This document shows, piece by piece, positions 23,474-36,025 of a stretch of 64,000 nt of DNA (position 1 is the first letter of the stretch; each line of letters begins with the position of its first letter). The notes under the pieces are model-generated. The model was not told the DNA's origin and made no database searches. It saw nothing but the letters and a program-made list of their open reading frames with translations. The stretch comes from Cryptomeria japonica (taxonomy: Eukaryota > Streptophyta > Pinopsida > Cupressales > Cupressaceae). The stretch covers positions 447,864,538 to 447,928,537 of the forward strand of contig NC_081413.1 in assembly GCF_030272615.1 (NCBI RefSeq), in the 5' to 3' direction. The position numbers were made by a program, and so were the translations under genes.

Positions 23474-24097
23474 TCTTGATAGGTCACTAGTTGTCAAAAA
23501 TTATGAGGAAATACAAAAGAATAAAAAAACCATAAAAATACAAAAAAATAAAAAAATGGAAAAGCAAAGAAAAAATCAAGTTGTCCATCAGTGAAAACCA
23601 CTTTGTGGCACTATGGGAAAGTATCTTGGTGAAAACTTGGTTTCAAGCATCAAGGTAAATAAGCTAGATCCATCATCTACTCAAACAAACTGGCTCTATA
23701 GATCCACCATATCCTTTCCCCACCCACCTGCCTGATCTCCTTATTCCATAAATCAAATAATATGACATGCAACTCACAAGCTCTCACCTGTGGAGAAGAT
23801 CAATTTAAATGTGTGAATTTAATTGACATGACTCAAACAGTCAAATTCATTGTTTCAAATTCTCTGATGTGACATGAGTCATCTTGTGATCCTCCACTAC
23901 CCCCCATCCTCCCTCATTCTCATGTCATTTCTGCAACCTAGCAATGAGGAGGATTATACAAGCCTACTTATAAGGGCATCTATGCAGGATGACTCCCACA
24001 TTGATCTCCTACCAATCCCCAATTATTTCTTGTTAGGCTTGAAGGGACACAAAATGTTTAATAATGGTGGTAAAACCCCTGACTTGGTTGTTGTTGG
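23474..24097 (+). other. 3' non-coding region of gypsy J, first part
   Basis: A-rich block (23510-23575), then pyrimidine-rich sequence. No ORF I can support. Ends with GTTGG (24093-24097), the left target duplication of K. Confidence 0.6.
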
Positions 24098-25337
24098 TGA
24101 TGAACTTATAAGGCACTAAGAGTGGGGGTAAATCACTGCAAGTAGAAACAATACAATTTGATTATCACTTTCACCAACTTTAAACTTAATAGGCATATAA
24201 GAAATAACACCAAGTATGCAATCACCACATAAAGCATAAACTACATGACATAAGAGATTATATGTGGAAAACCCAAAATGGGAAAAACCATGGTGGGAGT
24301 TAGTACCCACAAGATCCACTATCTCTAGTATGGAGATCTGATTGGTTAAGGTCTACAACACCCAGTTAGGGGCACATCCTGTTAGAAGTTTCTAAACCCA
24401 ATTAAGAGCTTTACAAAAGGCTTGTGAGGAAAACCCTATTAGGAGCTACCCAAGTTATTGATATTTGCAAACACAAGTAATTGTGTCACCTAGTTAGAGG
24501 ATTTAATGATCACAATTGTTAGGATCTAACTGCACCCTGTTAGGAGTGACCTTGTAAGAGGATTTTCTTGTTGCAACTATTAGGGAGACAACAAGTACAA
24601 ATGATCTCAGTATAACACCTTTAGTGTCTGATAAGATCCACTTTAGAACATTACAACATCACATAGACTTTATCTCTCAACTGCTCTGATCATCACACTA
24701 TCAAAAATACAAAATTCGCTAGTGATCTTTCACACTATCAAGCTCATACACATATATCCTTTCATACCTCATCACACATTTAAAATTATCATAAGGTCAA
24801 CTAGAACCTTGTTAAAATTCCCTAGGTTCAATGAATCTAGACAATCTTGCATTGTACACTTTAGTTATGTCGGCCACCAACATAACAAATCCAATTATGT
24901 GCCATTTTATCAATCTGAGTGATTTTCATCACTACCAGTTAAGTCTTAGTCAAAATACCTGCTCTATCAATCAAATCTCATTCACCTGATTGAATCAACA
25001 CATGCGGTCATGAAAATAACTTCATCTACCATCTTTCATTGCTGCTGTGAAACTACATCATCCCATTCTTCATATATTTCCTGTACCGGTTGTCAGAATA
25101 TAACTTTGTATGTCTTTTTCCGGTTAAAGTCCTAATTATCGATTCTGATAAAACTATCTCTTCTTGTCAGTTAGGCCTTACTAGTTGACCTATAGAACTT
25201 AGATGACTGTAAAAACATAGTTGCAATAAATGACAACATACAACATAATCATCATAAAAAAATCTAATCAAACATGTACCGGTTGGATCAAGCAAACAAA
25301 CAATTACTGGTTAAGATCAAATGATCAAATGCCAACA
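24098..25337 (-). repeat. 3' LTR of element K
   Basis: Plus strand TGATGAACTTAT ... GCCAACA. Partner of 31301-32514, roughly 90% identical by eye. Shared module at about 24255-24310 (aaaacccaaaatgggaaaaa). Confidence 0.93.
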
Positions 25338-25352
25338 ATCTCCCCCTTTGGC
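25338..25352 (-). promoter_or_regulatory. Polypurine tract of element K
   Basis: Minus strand GCCAAAGGGGGAGAT directly before LTR start TGTTGGCA. Confidence 0.85.
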
Positions 25353-25682
25353 ATTGATGACAACACTGAGATAAAAAAAAATTGATGACTAAGTGTGCAA
25401 TACAAAAATTGACTATATGATATGTACTCCCCCTTAGCAATTACTCCATTACTCCCTCTTTACATTGCATACAAATCTTTTACTGACTCTTGACTATTAC
25501 TCCCCCTTTGACAACAATGCCAAATAAAGAAGTAAAACACATGAAAGATATATACATTTAATATCAAAATTTACATCAGAGCATATATAAATATAAGAGT
25601 CATAAAGTTTTTACAAAGAAATTTTAGAAAAAGCATCACTAAAATCTAAATTCGACTATTTGAGATCATTATCTTATGTCTC

Positions 25683-27959
25683 TAATAGTGTGCCTATAAT
25701 CTCAATATGTTTCTTTATCTTCCCGGCTAATTCCTCCATTGTATCAACTATTCTCATCTCAGGTGTAGCCAAAATAGCTTTTGACTTCTTATATGCTTGC
25801 TGTAAGATTTTAACTTTAGGAATCAGTTGAGTCTGGAGCTCCTTCAATGATCTAACCCATTTTACCTACTCATGTCCATACATCTCAAGTTTGTGATGTA
25901 AGTCTATAACTGATCTACCAAAAAGAATAGCTAACTCATTTAGTGGCCTAAATGTCTCACTCAAGATTTCAAGTTCTTTCTCAACATCTTCCCTTTTCTC
26001 CTTCAAGTCAACACAAAATAGTGAAAACTTAGAAATAGTAGCCAAAATCTTTCCTCCGGTTACTAGTGCATTCTTCAATAGGTCTTCATTAACCATGAGT
26101 GCTACCTTACCTTTGTCTACCTCAGACATCAGGATTTCTATGTTTTTCTTCTTGTAATCATTTTCAACTAATATATAAGCTACATCTTCAAAAGCTTTGA
26201 GTTGATCTCTAGCATTGGTAACCAACTATCCATGTTTGTCAATGGGAGTGACAAAACTTTCAATATTAGTCTTCGGTAGGTAAGAGAATAGACAAAATAT
26301 CAATTGCTATCTTGATTGTCTTTGCCTCTCTCTATTGTTCCTTCATTCTTTTCTTTTGAGCTCTAGATTGCATTATTGTTGCAATCTCCATTAATTGAGA
26401 AGAACTTGGATTGTCCATATCAATAGGTCCTTTAATGTTCATCGATTCATCATCATCATCATCATCAATTATTTTCTTCGCCTTTGAATCCTTTTTATGT
26501 ACCTTTTCTTTCTCTATTTTCTCCTTCTCAGTCTTATCTTCTTTTGTCTTCTCTTCCTATGTAGTGTCCTTGACCGGTGGTGGTTGTGTCTCCACATTGT
26601 GTGCATTCACTGGTACTTCTTCATCAGTCTTTTCCTTTTGACTGTCATCAACATTTACACTTACCGATGGAATTTGATTATCAGCATGTTGTATGTTCAC
26701 CAGTGGCTCATCAGAGCTCTTTTCTTTAGTTTACTTCTCCACTTGTTCCTCTTGTTTCTCATGTTGTTCAAAATTTTGATAATTAACATCTAGTACATCT
26801 ATATGATCAACATAATTATCAACATTATCTTCGGTGTTATCATCAAAATTAAATATTGGTTCAATATCAATCGGATCTTCATACATATACTTGTTATCTA
26901 GTTCAAAATTTGTGATCTTAACACCTTTAGGAAGTTCTTCTAACTTTCGCTTTTGACAACTATCCTCCTCAACTTGTTCATCTTTTTCTTCATCTTCATC
27001 CGGGATGAGACCTAAAGCCTTCTTAATGAAAATCTTAGTCTCCTTCTGGACTGATTCAGTCTCTCCTATTAACATTCTTGTTAATCCCTTCTTTGATCTG
27101 AATGATGCCTTTGATTTAACCTTTATTTGTTCAATTTCTTCTTGACTTGCTTTTGGTTTTAGGTGTTTAAAGATATAATCAATGAATTATTTGTCTTAGC
27201 TAATGGCTGCTTGCCACCTTGCATCAATAAGATTATACAAAGAATCAAGAATCTGCCCTTGCAACTCAATAAGGGCTCCTCTATATTTATTCGTACTGAA
27301 GATGACTACATCTTCAATCTCCCTTTGTTTACTTTTAGTTAATTGAACAAACAATGTATTCAAACGTTTGTATATCCCATAATCCTTGATTATTTTAATA
27401 ATTTTATTGAAATAACCTTCTAATGTAAATGGTTTCTTAGGTGACTTTCCCTTACCAGTTTCCTTATCTTTCTTAATACTTTCTCTAAGTACTCTTTTAT
27501 CCTCCTCTAATTCAATAGCCTCTTCATATTTTGTTGGTTTGTGGGCTTGTTCCTTCTTCCTCATTTTGGTTTGAACCAATTTAGAAGGTGGATCAACAAT
27601 TTTCTTCTTCCTCTAGAACTGAATTATAGATGGTTTCCATGAAACTATCCTTCAGTATCCTAATAATGTTCTTCATCTAAAGTAGTGTAGGGGTACCTTC
27701 AATCCAATGAACATCTCCAATACTAGGGAAATGATTTTGGAAATAGAAGAACACCCCAAAATTAATTGTCCAAATTCAAATCTCAGCTTCTTATCCTTCT
27801 TCACAACTTCTAAATGCACCATCAGTTAACTTCTTAGTGCCTCTGCCAAGTCATAGTCAACACTCTCCTTTACCATGTAGTAGGCAGTATGAATAGCTGC
27901 TGCTGGTATGTTGTTCATTCTATTAGAATAGTAGATTCTATATACACCTAAAAATGGTC
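25683..27959 (-). pseudogene. Element K ORF2, second part: unidentified protein
   Basis: Continues the ORF broken at 28979. It starts with text including NRMNNIPAAAIHTAYYMVKE and DKKLRFEFGQLILG (27720-27955), a lysine-rich part (27196-27579), an acidic part (26731-27075: DEDEEKDEQVEEDS), a D-run (DDDDDDES near 26455) and an alpha-helical, probably coiled-coil tail (25866-26225: EEDVEKE-like heptads). No enzymatic motif. About 760 codons with around ten stops or shifts. The overall look is a basic N-terminal domain, an acidic hinge and a helical tail. I do not recognise a named family; the globular first part resembles uncharacterised proteins of plant retroelements, which is only an impression. 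Confidence 0.6.
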
Positions 27960-28978
27960 TGAAGATAATTAATTGAATAAAGCAATTATCTCAATTAATC
28001 TCCCTCCCCAATTTAATTGAATTCATCAAACAATTTGATTAAATCATCCATATTCATCTACTTATTAATAAATCTAAGGATTTATTAAATAAGTTCATCT
28101 CAATAATCCTCCTTGATTAATTAATTAAAATTAATTGATCTTCTCCATCAAAATCATTTCTTCCAACTCCCTAATTAATTAAAACAAATCAATCATGAGT
28201 TGTTGAGATTAATTAGCCTTTTCCTAATATTTGAATTTTTAAATTCAAATTCTCCTAACTTCTACCACTCCTAAACCTAACCATTCCTAAACCTAACCCA
28301 TTCTACCTACCACCATGTCCCCTTTCATCCAACATCTTCTAGAACCTTTGTGACACTTGTCACTAAGTGTTCCCTTTAATCCAACCCCCTTTGCCAACCT
28401 CCTCCAATTTAACCATTGATATCTTCAAATCAATCTCAACCTTTGATTCATGCCAACTCACCCCTAGCCTTGGAAAATCCTGTAAATAGACCACATTTTG
28501 AGCAATATGGATCCCATCTCATTTGTAACTTAAGCATTGTTACTATAGGCATCTAGCTTCTAGTTTATAATTTCTTAGCAATGTTATCATGCTCATTTTA
28601 GCTGAATTGCATCTTCATTCTAGTTAATTTTCTAGATCAATCAATGCATTCATATAGCTTAATCATTCTATTCTTTCTAGATCATGCATTTTTAGCATTC
28701 AAATCCTCCATCTAAGTGTAGTCAAGTCACTGAATTTTGCATAATCCGATCTGAGAGCATTTTTCATACTCGCATTTACTAGGAGGCAATAAGTCAATTA
28801 GCTATGGTTTTACATGTATTTGATTTAATCTACTAACCATGCTTGCAATGATTTATTGAGTGTTTTGTGTTGCAAGAACAGGTATAACAAGTACACCACA
28901 CAAATACACAATAGATTCTATATCCAATCACCATGGAGGCATATTTCAGAGCTAGATTATTGATCTTATTTACTGTCA
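27960..28978 (+). repeat. Insert N: candidate solo LTR, gypsy-like
   Basis: About 1 kb of AT-rich, ORF-free sequence that interrupts ORF2 of K. It starts TGAAGATAATTAATTG, resembling in composition the TTAATTAA-rich start of D and of the E LTR, and ends TGTCA. Flanks tggtc and tggct match only 3 of 5 bases, so boundaries are tentative. Confidence 0.5.
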
Positions 28979-29468
28979 TGGCTCTACAATCCCATATTGA
29001 TCATGTCATCTTCTCAACATCATTATTGGGTACTGATCTAAGTAAGCGCACTTCACCATTTGAGCAAAATCTGGTTACTGCATGAAAGACCTCCTTAGTT
29101 ATTTTATGTAGTCGATCCAACCACATAAATTGATCATGAATGTGACTCAAAAAAAATCTAACTAGCTCATTATCAAAGTCATTAATGAAGTTCAATTCAT
29201 GATGGAATCCTTTCTCAGTGACACTTTTAAACTATTCTTTCAATATGCCCTCCTTATCACACAATGATCTATATTGTTCATTAATGACTGATACACCCAT
29301 GTCCTCTAGCTTGCAGTGATAAAAATATCTAACATCCTCAACATGCAAACCTCTATATGGTACACTAGATAGGGCACTGATAGGGTCTATTTCCTCTGAT
29401 TTGTAAGGATGCCATTTAAACTCCAATCATGGCCTCTCAGTCACATCAACTAGATGTAGAGTACCCAT
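28979..29468 (-). pseudogene. Element K ORF2, first part: unidentified protein
   Basis: Begins MGTLHLVDVTERP at 29468; a TGA follows, then EFKWHPYKSEEIDPISALSS, RGLHVEDVRYFYHC, a stop, and ELNFINDFDNELVRFFLSHI, WLDRLHKITKEVFHAVTRF, SVPNNDVEKM. The stretch is alpha-helical in character with no catalytic motif. The reading continues at 27959 on the far side of N. It lies in the place where pol would be in a copia element. Function unknown; it might be a nucleic-acid-binding or Gag-accessory protein, which is a guess. Confidence 0.6.
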
Positions 29469-30117
29469 ACTACACTATGAAAAACTTCAGAGCAAAGAGT
29501 AGGATTCACTGATAAATACCTTTCCTGCTTCTGAACTAGGGTTACACACCATCAAAACCTTCAACATTGTTCACTGATTCACAATGCACTTTTGATCACC
29601 ACAAATCTCTGCTAGACACGTTGAATGCTGCAATCACAAAATTTCCTCTGCTCTACTTGCTCACCAAATTCTCTCAAGATTTCAATGTGTCAAATAAAAT
29701 TCAAAATATTCCTTTTATTTGCTTTCAAGCTACTACATTAAATGCTTTAACTGACAAAACCCTAAAATGCCTTAAAATACTCTTAAGCATATTACCGGTT
29801 GCAAAAACCTATTGATATTTATTGGTTATAATTCAAAAAGACTTGTAAATATCAAAATGCATTAGAACATGCAGATTTTACTTAAATTACTTCATCTAGG
29901 GGTTCATCTCAATATTTGACATTATGTACATCCGAAGTTGTAGAAACAACTTAGTTTTTCAATGATGGCTTCTCCGCACTAGGTGAAGAAATTGATTCCT
30001 TAGTTGGTTTTTCATCACCCTTCTTCTTCCATGTTCTATTCATATCAGCTCTAGTTTCTTCAATATCAACTTTCTGCTTTCCTTTATGATCTACAGGATG
30101 ATTCACCAGTTAGTTCT
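29469..30117 (-). other. Spacer between the two ORFs of K
   Basis: No ORF on the element strand longer than about 60 codons and no recognised motif. AT-rich. Confidence 0.5.
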
Positions 30118-31206
30118 TCTATCTTCTACAAAACTTAGCAATGTGTCCTGGTTTGTTACAATGATAACATGCCATTCCAGATGCTTTCCACGGTCTATTC
30201 TTCTTGTGTAGTTCATTGACACATGTCCAAAATTTTTGCAGATTAAACAAATTGCATTGACTCTCTTCTGCATCTCATAAGGACTACACCGATTAACATA
30301 GAGTCTTTACCAATTTGTGTTCCTTCAGTCATTGAAATTCCTTCTCCAATCACCAATAAATCTTGGATTCATATGAGGTGTTGGATAATTAGCTCCATAA
30401 CTGCATTCAATAGATCTATACCCATACATGTTGCATGTATAACAGTAACCTTCAAATTGTCCAGACACATATCTAGCATTAGATCTATAACTAGTATTAG
30501 CATCAGATATGCTTCTACAACATTAGCAGTATGTCCTGGTTTATGTCAATTAAAACAAACAAGTTTGTAAGCTTTCTTACCGGTAGGCTTCTGAGCCTTA
30601 GGAGCTATTTTACCTTCATGCATCTTTCTCTTGGTACCAAAAGGTTCACCCCTCTTAAATTTATTATATCCTAACCCAGATGTATCATCTTTCATCCTCT
30701 AAGATTGGATCTATTAATCCAGCATGGTAGAACTCTTGTTGAATTTTGCAAGCTTCTCATTAGATTTTGTAAGCTCTTTAGTATGATCTTCATTTTTCTT
30801 CATAAGAGTCTCTCTAAGAGACATTTCCATATCAAGATATGTTTTGATTTCTTATTTCTCTTCTTTCTCCTCATGCTAGTGTTCATAAAGAGTGTTATTC
30901 TCCCATTTTATCTTAAATATCTCATGATCTTTCTCTTTGATCTTGTCTTCTACTTCCCTCCTAGATTCAAGTTCTTGACTCATCCAGATTTTAAGGGCTT
31001 CAATTTCTCTCCCTAGGTTAAGTTTCTCACCATTCAGTTTCTCCACTTCCTCAACCAATGCATCTATATTTTCTTCATCAGAAGAGCTAATTTCATTGAT
31101 CTCCAACAATTGTTTGGTCAGTTCCTTCCTTTTAGCTAGTTATGTCCTATACTTGTCTCTTAGGGTTTCTATCTCTTCCTTGGTTTGTGCAAGTTTCTTA
31201 GCCATC
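30118..31206 (-). pseudogene. Element K ORF1: coiled-coil protein with four zinc knuckles
   Basis: Starts MAKKLAQTKEEIETLRDKY at 31206, 80 bp from the PBS, and continues as a long heptad-rich helix (EEVEKLNGEKLNLGREIEAL; 30876-31109), then a basic stretch and four CCHC-type knuckles: CFN-HKPGHTANVV (Cys lost to a stop, last Cys to Val), CYTCNMYGYRSIEC (His is Tyr), CLICKNFGHVSMNY (last Cys is Tyr) and an intact CYHCNKPGHIAKFC (30118-30174). Several stops and shifts. By position and knuckles it is the nucleocapsid-like Gag of K, probably packaging the element RNA; the usual copia capsid domain is not seen. Confidence 0.75.
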
Positions 31207-31285
31207 TCTCAGTAACTCATTCCTTCCCCCATATTTGCCTTAGGATTATAGATCCCTTCCAAGCAGTTAAACCTTAAGGAAGTTA

Positions 31286-31298
31286 GGCTCTGATACCA
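31286..31298 (-). promoter_or_regulatory. Primer binding site of element K (initiator Met tRNA)
   Basis: Minus strand TGGTATCAGAGCC, two bases from the LTR edge. Confidence 0.93.
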
Positions 31299-31300
31299 AT

Positions 31301-32514
31301 TGATGAACTTCTAAGGCACTGAGAGGGGAGGATGAATTAGTGCAAGTAGAAACAATACAAATCTGATTATCACTTTCACCAACTTAAAACTTAATAGGCA
31401 TATAAGAAATAACACCAACTATGCAATCACCACATAACACAAGAAAAAATAGGTAGAAAACCCAAAATGGGAAAAACCATGGTGGGAGTTAGTACCCACA
31501 AGATCCACTATCTACAATATAGAGATTCGATCAGTTAAGGTCTACAACACTCAGTTAGGGACACAACCTGTTAGAAGTGTCTAAGCTCAGTTAAAAGATT
31601 TACAAAAGGCCTATGAGGACCAGCCCTATTAGGAGCTACGCAAGTTATTGGGATTTGAAAACACAAGTTATTGTGTCACCTGGCTAGAGGATTTAATGAT
31701 CAGAACTGTTAGGATCTGACTAAACCCTATTAGGAGTGACCTTGTAAGAGGATTTTCTTGCTGCAACTATTAGGTAGACAATAAGTACAAATGATCTCAA
31801 TATAACACCTTTAGTGTCTGATAAGATTCACTTCAAAACATTACAACATCACATAGACTTCATCTCTCAACTCCTCTAATCATCGCACTCTCAGAAATAC
31901 AAAATTTTCTAATGATCATTCACACTGTCTAGCTCAGACACATATATCCTTTCATACCTCATCACACATTTAAAATCATCATAAGGTCAAATATAACCTT
32001 GTTACAATTCCCAAGGTTCAATGCATCTAGACAATATTGCATTGTACTCTTTATTTATGTTGGCCACCGACATAACAAATCCAATTCTGTGTCGTTTTAC
32101 TGATCAGAATGATTTTCATCACTACCAGTTAAGTCTTAGTCAAAATAACTACTCTTTCAATCAAATCTCATTCACCTGATTGAATCAGCATGTGTAGTCA
32201 GAAAAATAACTTCATCTACCATCCTTCATTGCTTCTCTAAAATTGCATCATCTCATTCTTCATAGATTTTCTTGTACCGGTTGTCAGAATATAACTATGT
32301 ATGTCTTTTACCAGTTAAAGTCCTAATTACCTATTCTGATAAAACTATCTTTTCCTGTCGGTTGACCTATAGGACTTAGATGACTATAAAAACATAGTTG
32401 CCATCAATGACAACATACAACATATTCATCATACAACAATCTAATCAAACATTTACTAGTTGCATCAAGTAAACAAACAATTACCAGTTAAGATCAAATG
32501 ATCAAATTTCAACA
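31301..32514 (-). repeat. 5' LTR of element K
   Basis: Partner of 24098-25337. Plus strand TGATGAACTTCT ... TTTCAACA, followed by GTTGG. Confidence 0.93.
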
Positions 32515-34430
32515 GTTGGTTGTCTTCTTCATTTTACAAGAAAAGCAATCCTATGGTCCCACTTTCCCCTTTTCCTTCACCCACTTGTAGTCAGTTGTTC
32601 CCTCAATTTATTTAATGCAAACTACTGCATAAGCCTTTCGCTCTTGCTAGTACAACATCCATAGCCTTGTTTGTTGCTAGTTGTCTCCTTCATTCTATAA
32701 GAAAATCGATCTGCTAACCCTGGATTGCCATATGCATCCCCTTCCTTGTCATATGATGATGAGTCTTTACTTGAGTTGTGAATAAGGATCACCCATTACA
32801 CTAAGCTTTTATCCCATCAAAATAAGATTTCATCCCAATATCTTGAGCTTAATGCTAATTCTTGAGCATGCGCTTATTCTTGACTTGCATGTTATCTAAA
32901 CATCCATCCACACAAGCTCCACCAAATCTTTGTTATCACTCCTATGTCCACATTCATGTGTCCATAACATCTCCTCTATGGAATATTCAATCCCATCTAT
33001 TATTCCTGCCCATTGGGATGCATCCTTCCCTAGTCTAGCATTTGATCCCTAGTCCTCATCCTGCTCTTGGCAAGAGATGTCAATTGGCCATGTGCATTTT
33101 GTTTGCGTGATTTGTTCTTTTGCTTTGACTTGCATCTTTTTGTCCTATGAATACTCCAATCTACATCTTCTAGGATCATTCTATTTCTTTGTATGTTATT
33201 GGTTGGTGTATGCTGGGGCATGTTTGATGTTTTCTCTTCTGCAAACCTATAGCCCTATATCTACATCTATATGATGTTTACACAATTGTGTGCAAAGAAT
33301 ACCTATTGTTTGAGAGTTAGTCCATGCCTTGTTTTTTTCATAACATCTTGGTTCCTATAATCAGTGGTGTAGATGACTTTTGGCAATATAAAAAGTAGGT
33401 TTGCTCTCCACATATGCATCCACATATTTTGGAGACCTCAATTTTTTCAGTTTTTCTCTTCTTCTATCCAAAACTATATCATTGTATTTTGGTTGACACA
33501 TTTTAAAAACAGTTTCACTTGCATTAATCATTATCATTAGTGACACATTTTTTCATTAATTAGATTCATTTTTATCATATAGTTTCACATCTTTATTTAC
33601 ACTTGCATTCTTTAGGTACATTGCATTTTAGGATCATAATAAATACTGATGTAAGTTTAATTATATCCCATTCAAACATTAGTATCTCATGTAGTACTGA
33701 AATCATTAATTACATGATTCAATATAAAACATTTGAAAATAATCAGATTTTGGTAAGTTACTTGAGAACAAGTTCAACACACATTCAAGACCATTATGTT
33801 TATAGTACTAGTGGTTGAATAGGAGTTCTCATGGGGTACTATGCATCGGGGTCTCACTCATTAATTTTTTACATGAATGGTCATGGAAGTCATTAAACAA
33901 CCATGCTATTTTGGTTTATTATCTTTTTAGTGGCTGAATAAGGGTTTTCATTATACAGGAACATTAGTGCATTTTGCATACCATGTAATTTATCATCTTA
34001 GGTGCATTTCATTTTTAGAAGCATTAATTACATTGCATTTTCTGTTTATCACATCGTCATATACCACATACTTACATACAATACTCATCTGCATTACATT
34101 ATGACATAAGCATAAAAACTCAAAAAACTCCATATCATATAGGCATAAACACATGCATCCTGCATCCACAAACATGTTACCAATCTCATAAATAGCATAT
34201 GTATATATAAATCTCATAATCATCCATCTTGCATCACAAATAAGTTAGATAATATCCATCATATTCACCTCATAATAATCATCATCCATCACATAAAATA
34301 ATAATAAAAGTCCATCAATGTCCATAATGAAGTCCATACATACACATATGCTGCCAAAATCACATCTCATGTATATATCAAAAAATGAATGTGTCGATTA
34401 TGGTACAATGATATATCCTCCCCGAAGGGT
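32515..34430 (+). other. 3' non-coding region of gypsy J, second part
   Basis: No gene. A 60-bp segment near 32519-32580 is repeated imperfectly near 32672-32720 (ttgtcttcttcattttacaa; ttgtctccttcattctataa). From about 33290 the sequence is very AT-rich with ATA/AAT runs. I see nothing else. Confidence 0.5.
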
Positions 34431-34836
34431 CATAATAATAAAAATGTCACATACATTTGACGAGTGTTATCCCATAATCCATGTTTCCTCATCTACACCT
34501 CCCCTACCTGTCCTAGGTGCTCGAGGTGGCCTCATCGCCACTGACCCTCCCGACTGCTCACTATGGATCCTATTAGATTGAACACTCCTAGTGTATGATG
34601 CAACCCTTTGATTCTTCAACACTACCCCATGATAAAAGCCCCTATAATAGGATGCTTCCCATCCCAAGCTCTCTGCCCTCCACTACTGGCTAGTCAAATC
34701 AACATACACCCATTCAAACCCTCCTAGATCAAATAGTTGTCGAGTTGCATCCCACTCACCCCACAACCTAACTACATATGACTCTACCCTAGTCACCCTA
34801 ATCTAGAGAGCCACAAGCTCCTCATTCTATCTATCT
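34431..34836 (-). pseudogene. Antisense ORF of J, C-terminal segment
   Basis: Minus strand carries text such as VESYVVRLWGEWDATRQLF, then GGFEWVYVDLTSQWW and RAELGMGSILL, interrupted by stops. It continues the reading frame seen at 35898-36025 once the solo LTR is skipped. See the entry at 45141. Confidence 0.55.
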
Positions 34837-35897
34837 TTTTGGTATTTTGGTATGGTTTTGTCATTGATGTCAACACCTACTGAAAACAAGCACTTTGGAG
34901 ATCCAGCAACATTTACCAGCAAGCAAGTAACTATTGCACAATTACTGGTATATGGTTCACTGGTAGGATATAATGTTCACCGGCACCTGGAATGATATGG
35001 AAGACACTTGGTAATGTCGAAGACATTGTGTGGACATTTTTTTTTGAAGAATTAATCATTCGTATATTCATATTTGCATATTTGCTTTTACCGACAAATA
35101 GGTCCAGGGTTATCTAGGGTTACACCGATAGGTTTATCTTTTCCAGATCAGCATGGCACACTATGGAGATGATTTATTATTGTTGTAAATGCATTAAGAC
35201 GACATGTTTAATCAGTTATTGCATAAGATATTATATTGTTTGTAAAATGATTTTATTTTAATCTCTTGTAGAGCTGACCTACTAAATTTGGTCTTAGGGT
35301 ATGGTATATATGTAAGATCTTATTTGTAAGATCAAGTGTGGAATGCGAAAAAGAATTGTGTGAAGGTATATGCGAGATCAAGTAGAGTTATACATGAAGA
35401 CATCATTTGAGGGTGAAGCTAGGTTTTTGTAGAAGCATATCAGCATTACACTAGTACTGAATCAAGCATATGAAGATGCTATTTTGTGCAGTACATTCTT
35501 ATTGGATTTAACCATCCAACTGTAGTCAGTTGACTCCCATTTTGTGATTGAACACTGAGCTCTAGGCTGTTGGCCTTTCTGCATGTGCAGACCCCATTAT
35601 GTACACTTACTATCTGCAGTAGTATCATCTGATTGTGGGTAAGGTTTCCCACCATGGTTTTTCCCCTTACAGGGTTTCCACGTACAAATATTGGTGTCAT
35701 GTGTTGTGGATGACTTTATGTTTATGTTTCATGCATTAATCCTTACTGGTATAGCAATTTACTATTAACACTATCTACCGACATACTTAACTGGTTTACC
35801 AGTATTAAGCATTAAGTTGATTAATTAGTTTTTGGTTTGAATTTATTAGACAATTGGTTCACCCCCCCCCCCCCTTAATTGTCTCCAAGACCTAACA
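34837..35897 (+). repeat. Solo LTR of the copia F family
   Basis: Matches the F LTR (51299-52568, opposite strand) over its length but lacks the 220-bp tandem duplication present there. Ends GACCTAACA at 35897. Flanks tatct (34832-34836) and tatcc (35898-35902) suggest a target duplication. It contains the shared module (ACCATGGTTTTTCCCC near 35652) and a run of 13 C at 35862-35874. Confidence 0.88.
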
Positions 35898-36025
35898 TAT
35901 CCATCATCTCGTAGTTGTGTCATAGCTTCTTCACTCCACGACTCCTCCAACAAAGCATCTATATCATCTCTCCTCTACCTTAGGGATGCCACATCTTCCT
36001 GAGACCTCTGTAGGCTATTGGTCAA
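35898..36025 (-). pseudogene. Antisense ORF of J, coiled-coil segment
   Basis: Minus strand reads LTNSLQRSQEDVASLR, a stop, then DIDALLEESWSEEAMTQL, a helical stretch. It lies between the TIR element and the solo LTR. Confidence 0.5.

Larger units (their letters stand above)
24098..32514 (-). mobile_element. Element K: copia-type LTR element without pol, 8.4 kb
   Basis: Perfect target duplication GTTGG at 24093-24097 and 32515-32519. LTRs 24098-25337 and 31301-32514, PBS 31286-31298, PPT 25338-25352. Inside, on the minus strand, are a coiled-coil plus zinc-knuckle ORF and a second unidentified ORF, but no protease, integrase, RT or RNase H motif in any frame. It must have used enzymes from another element. 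Insert N (27960-28978) splits the second ORF. Confidence 0.9.

Noticed and set aside
24098-32514. CRISPR-like or satellite repeats in this AT-rich stretch
   Set aside because: No regular spacing of repeats; the repeated text is the two LTRs of K.
34318-34581. An 87-codon plus-strand ORF as host gene
   Set aside because: Overlaps the antisense ORF remnant, no motif, no intron signals.
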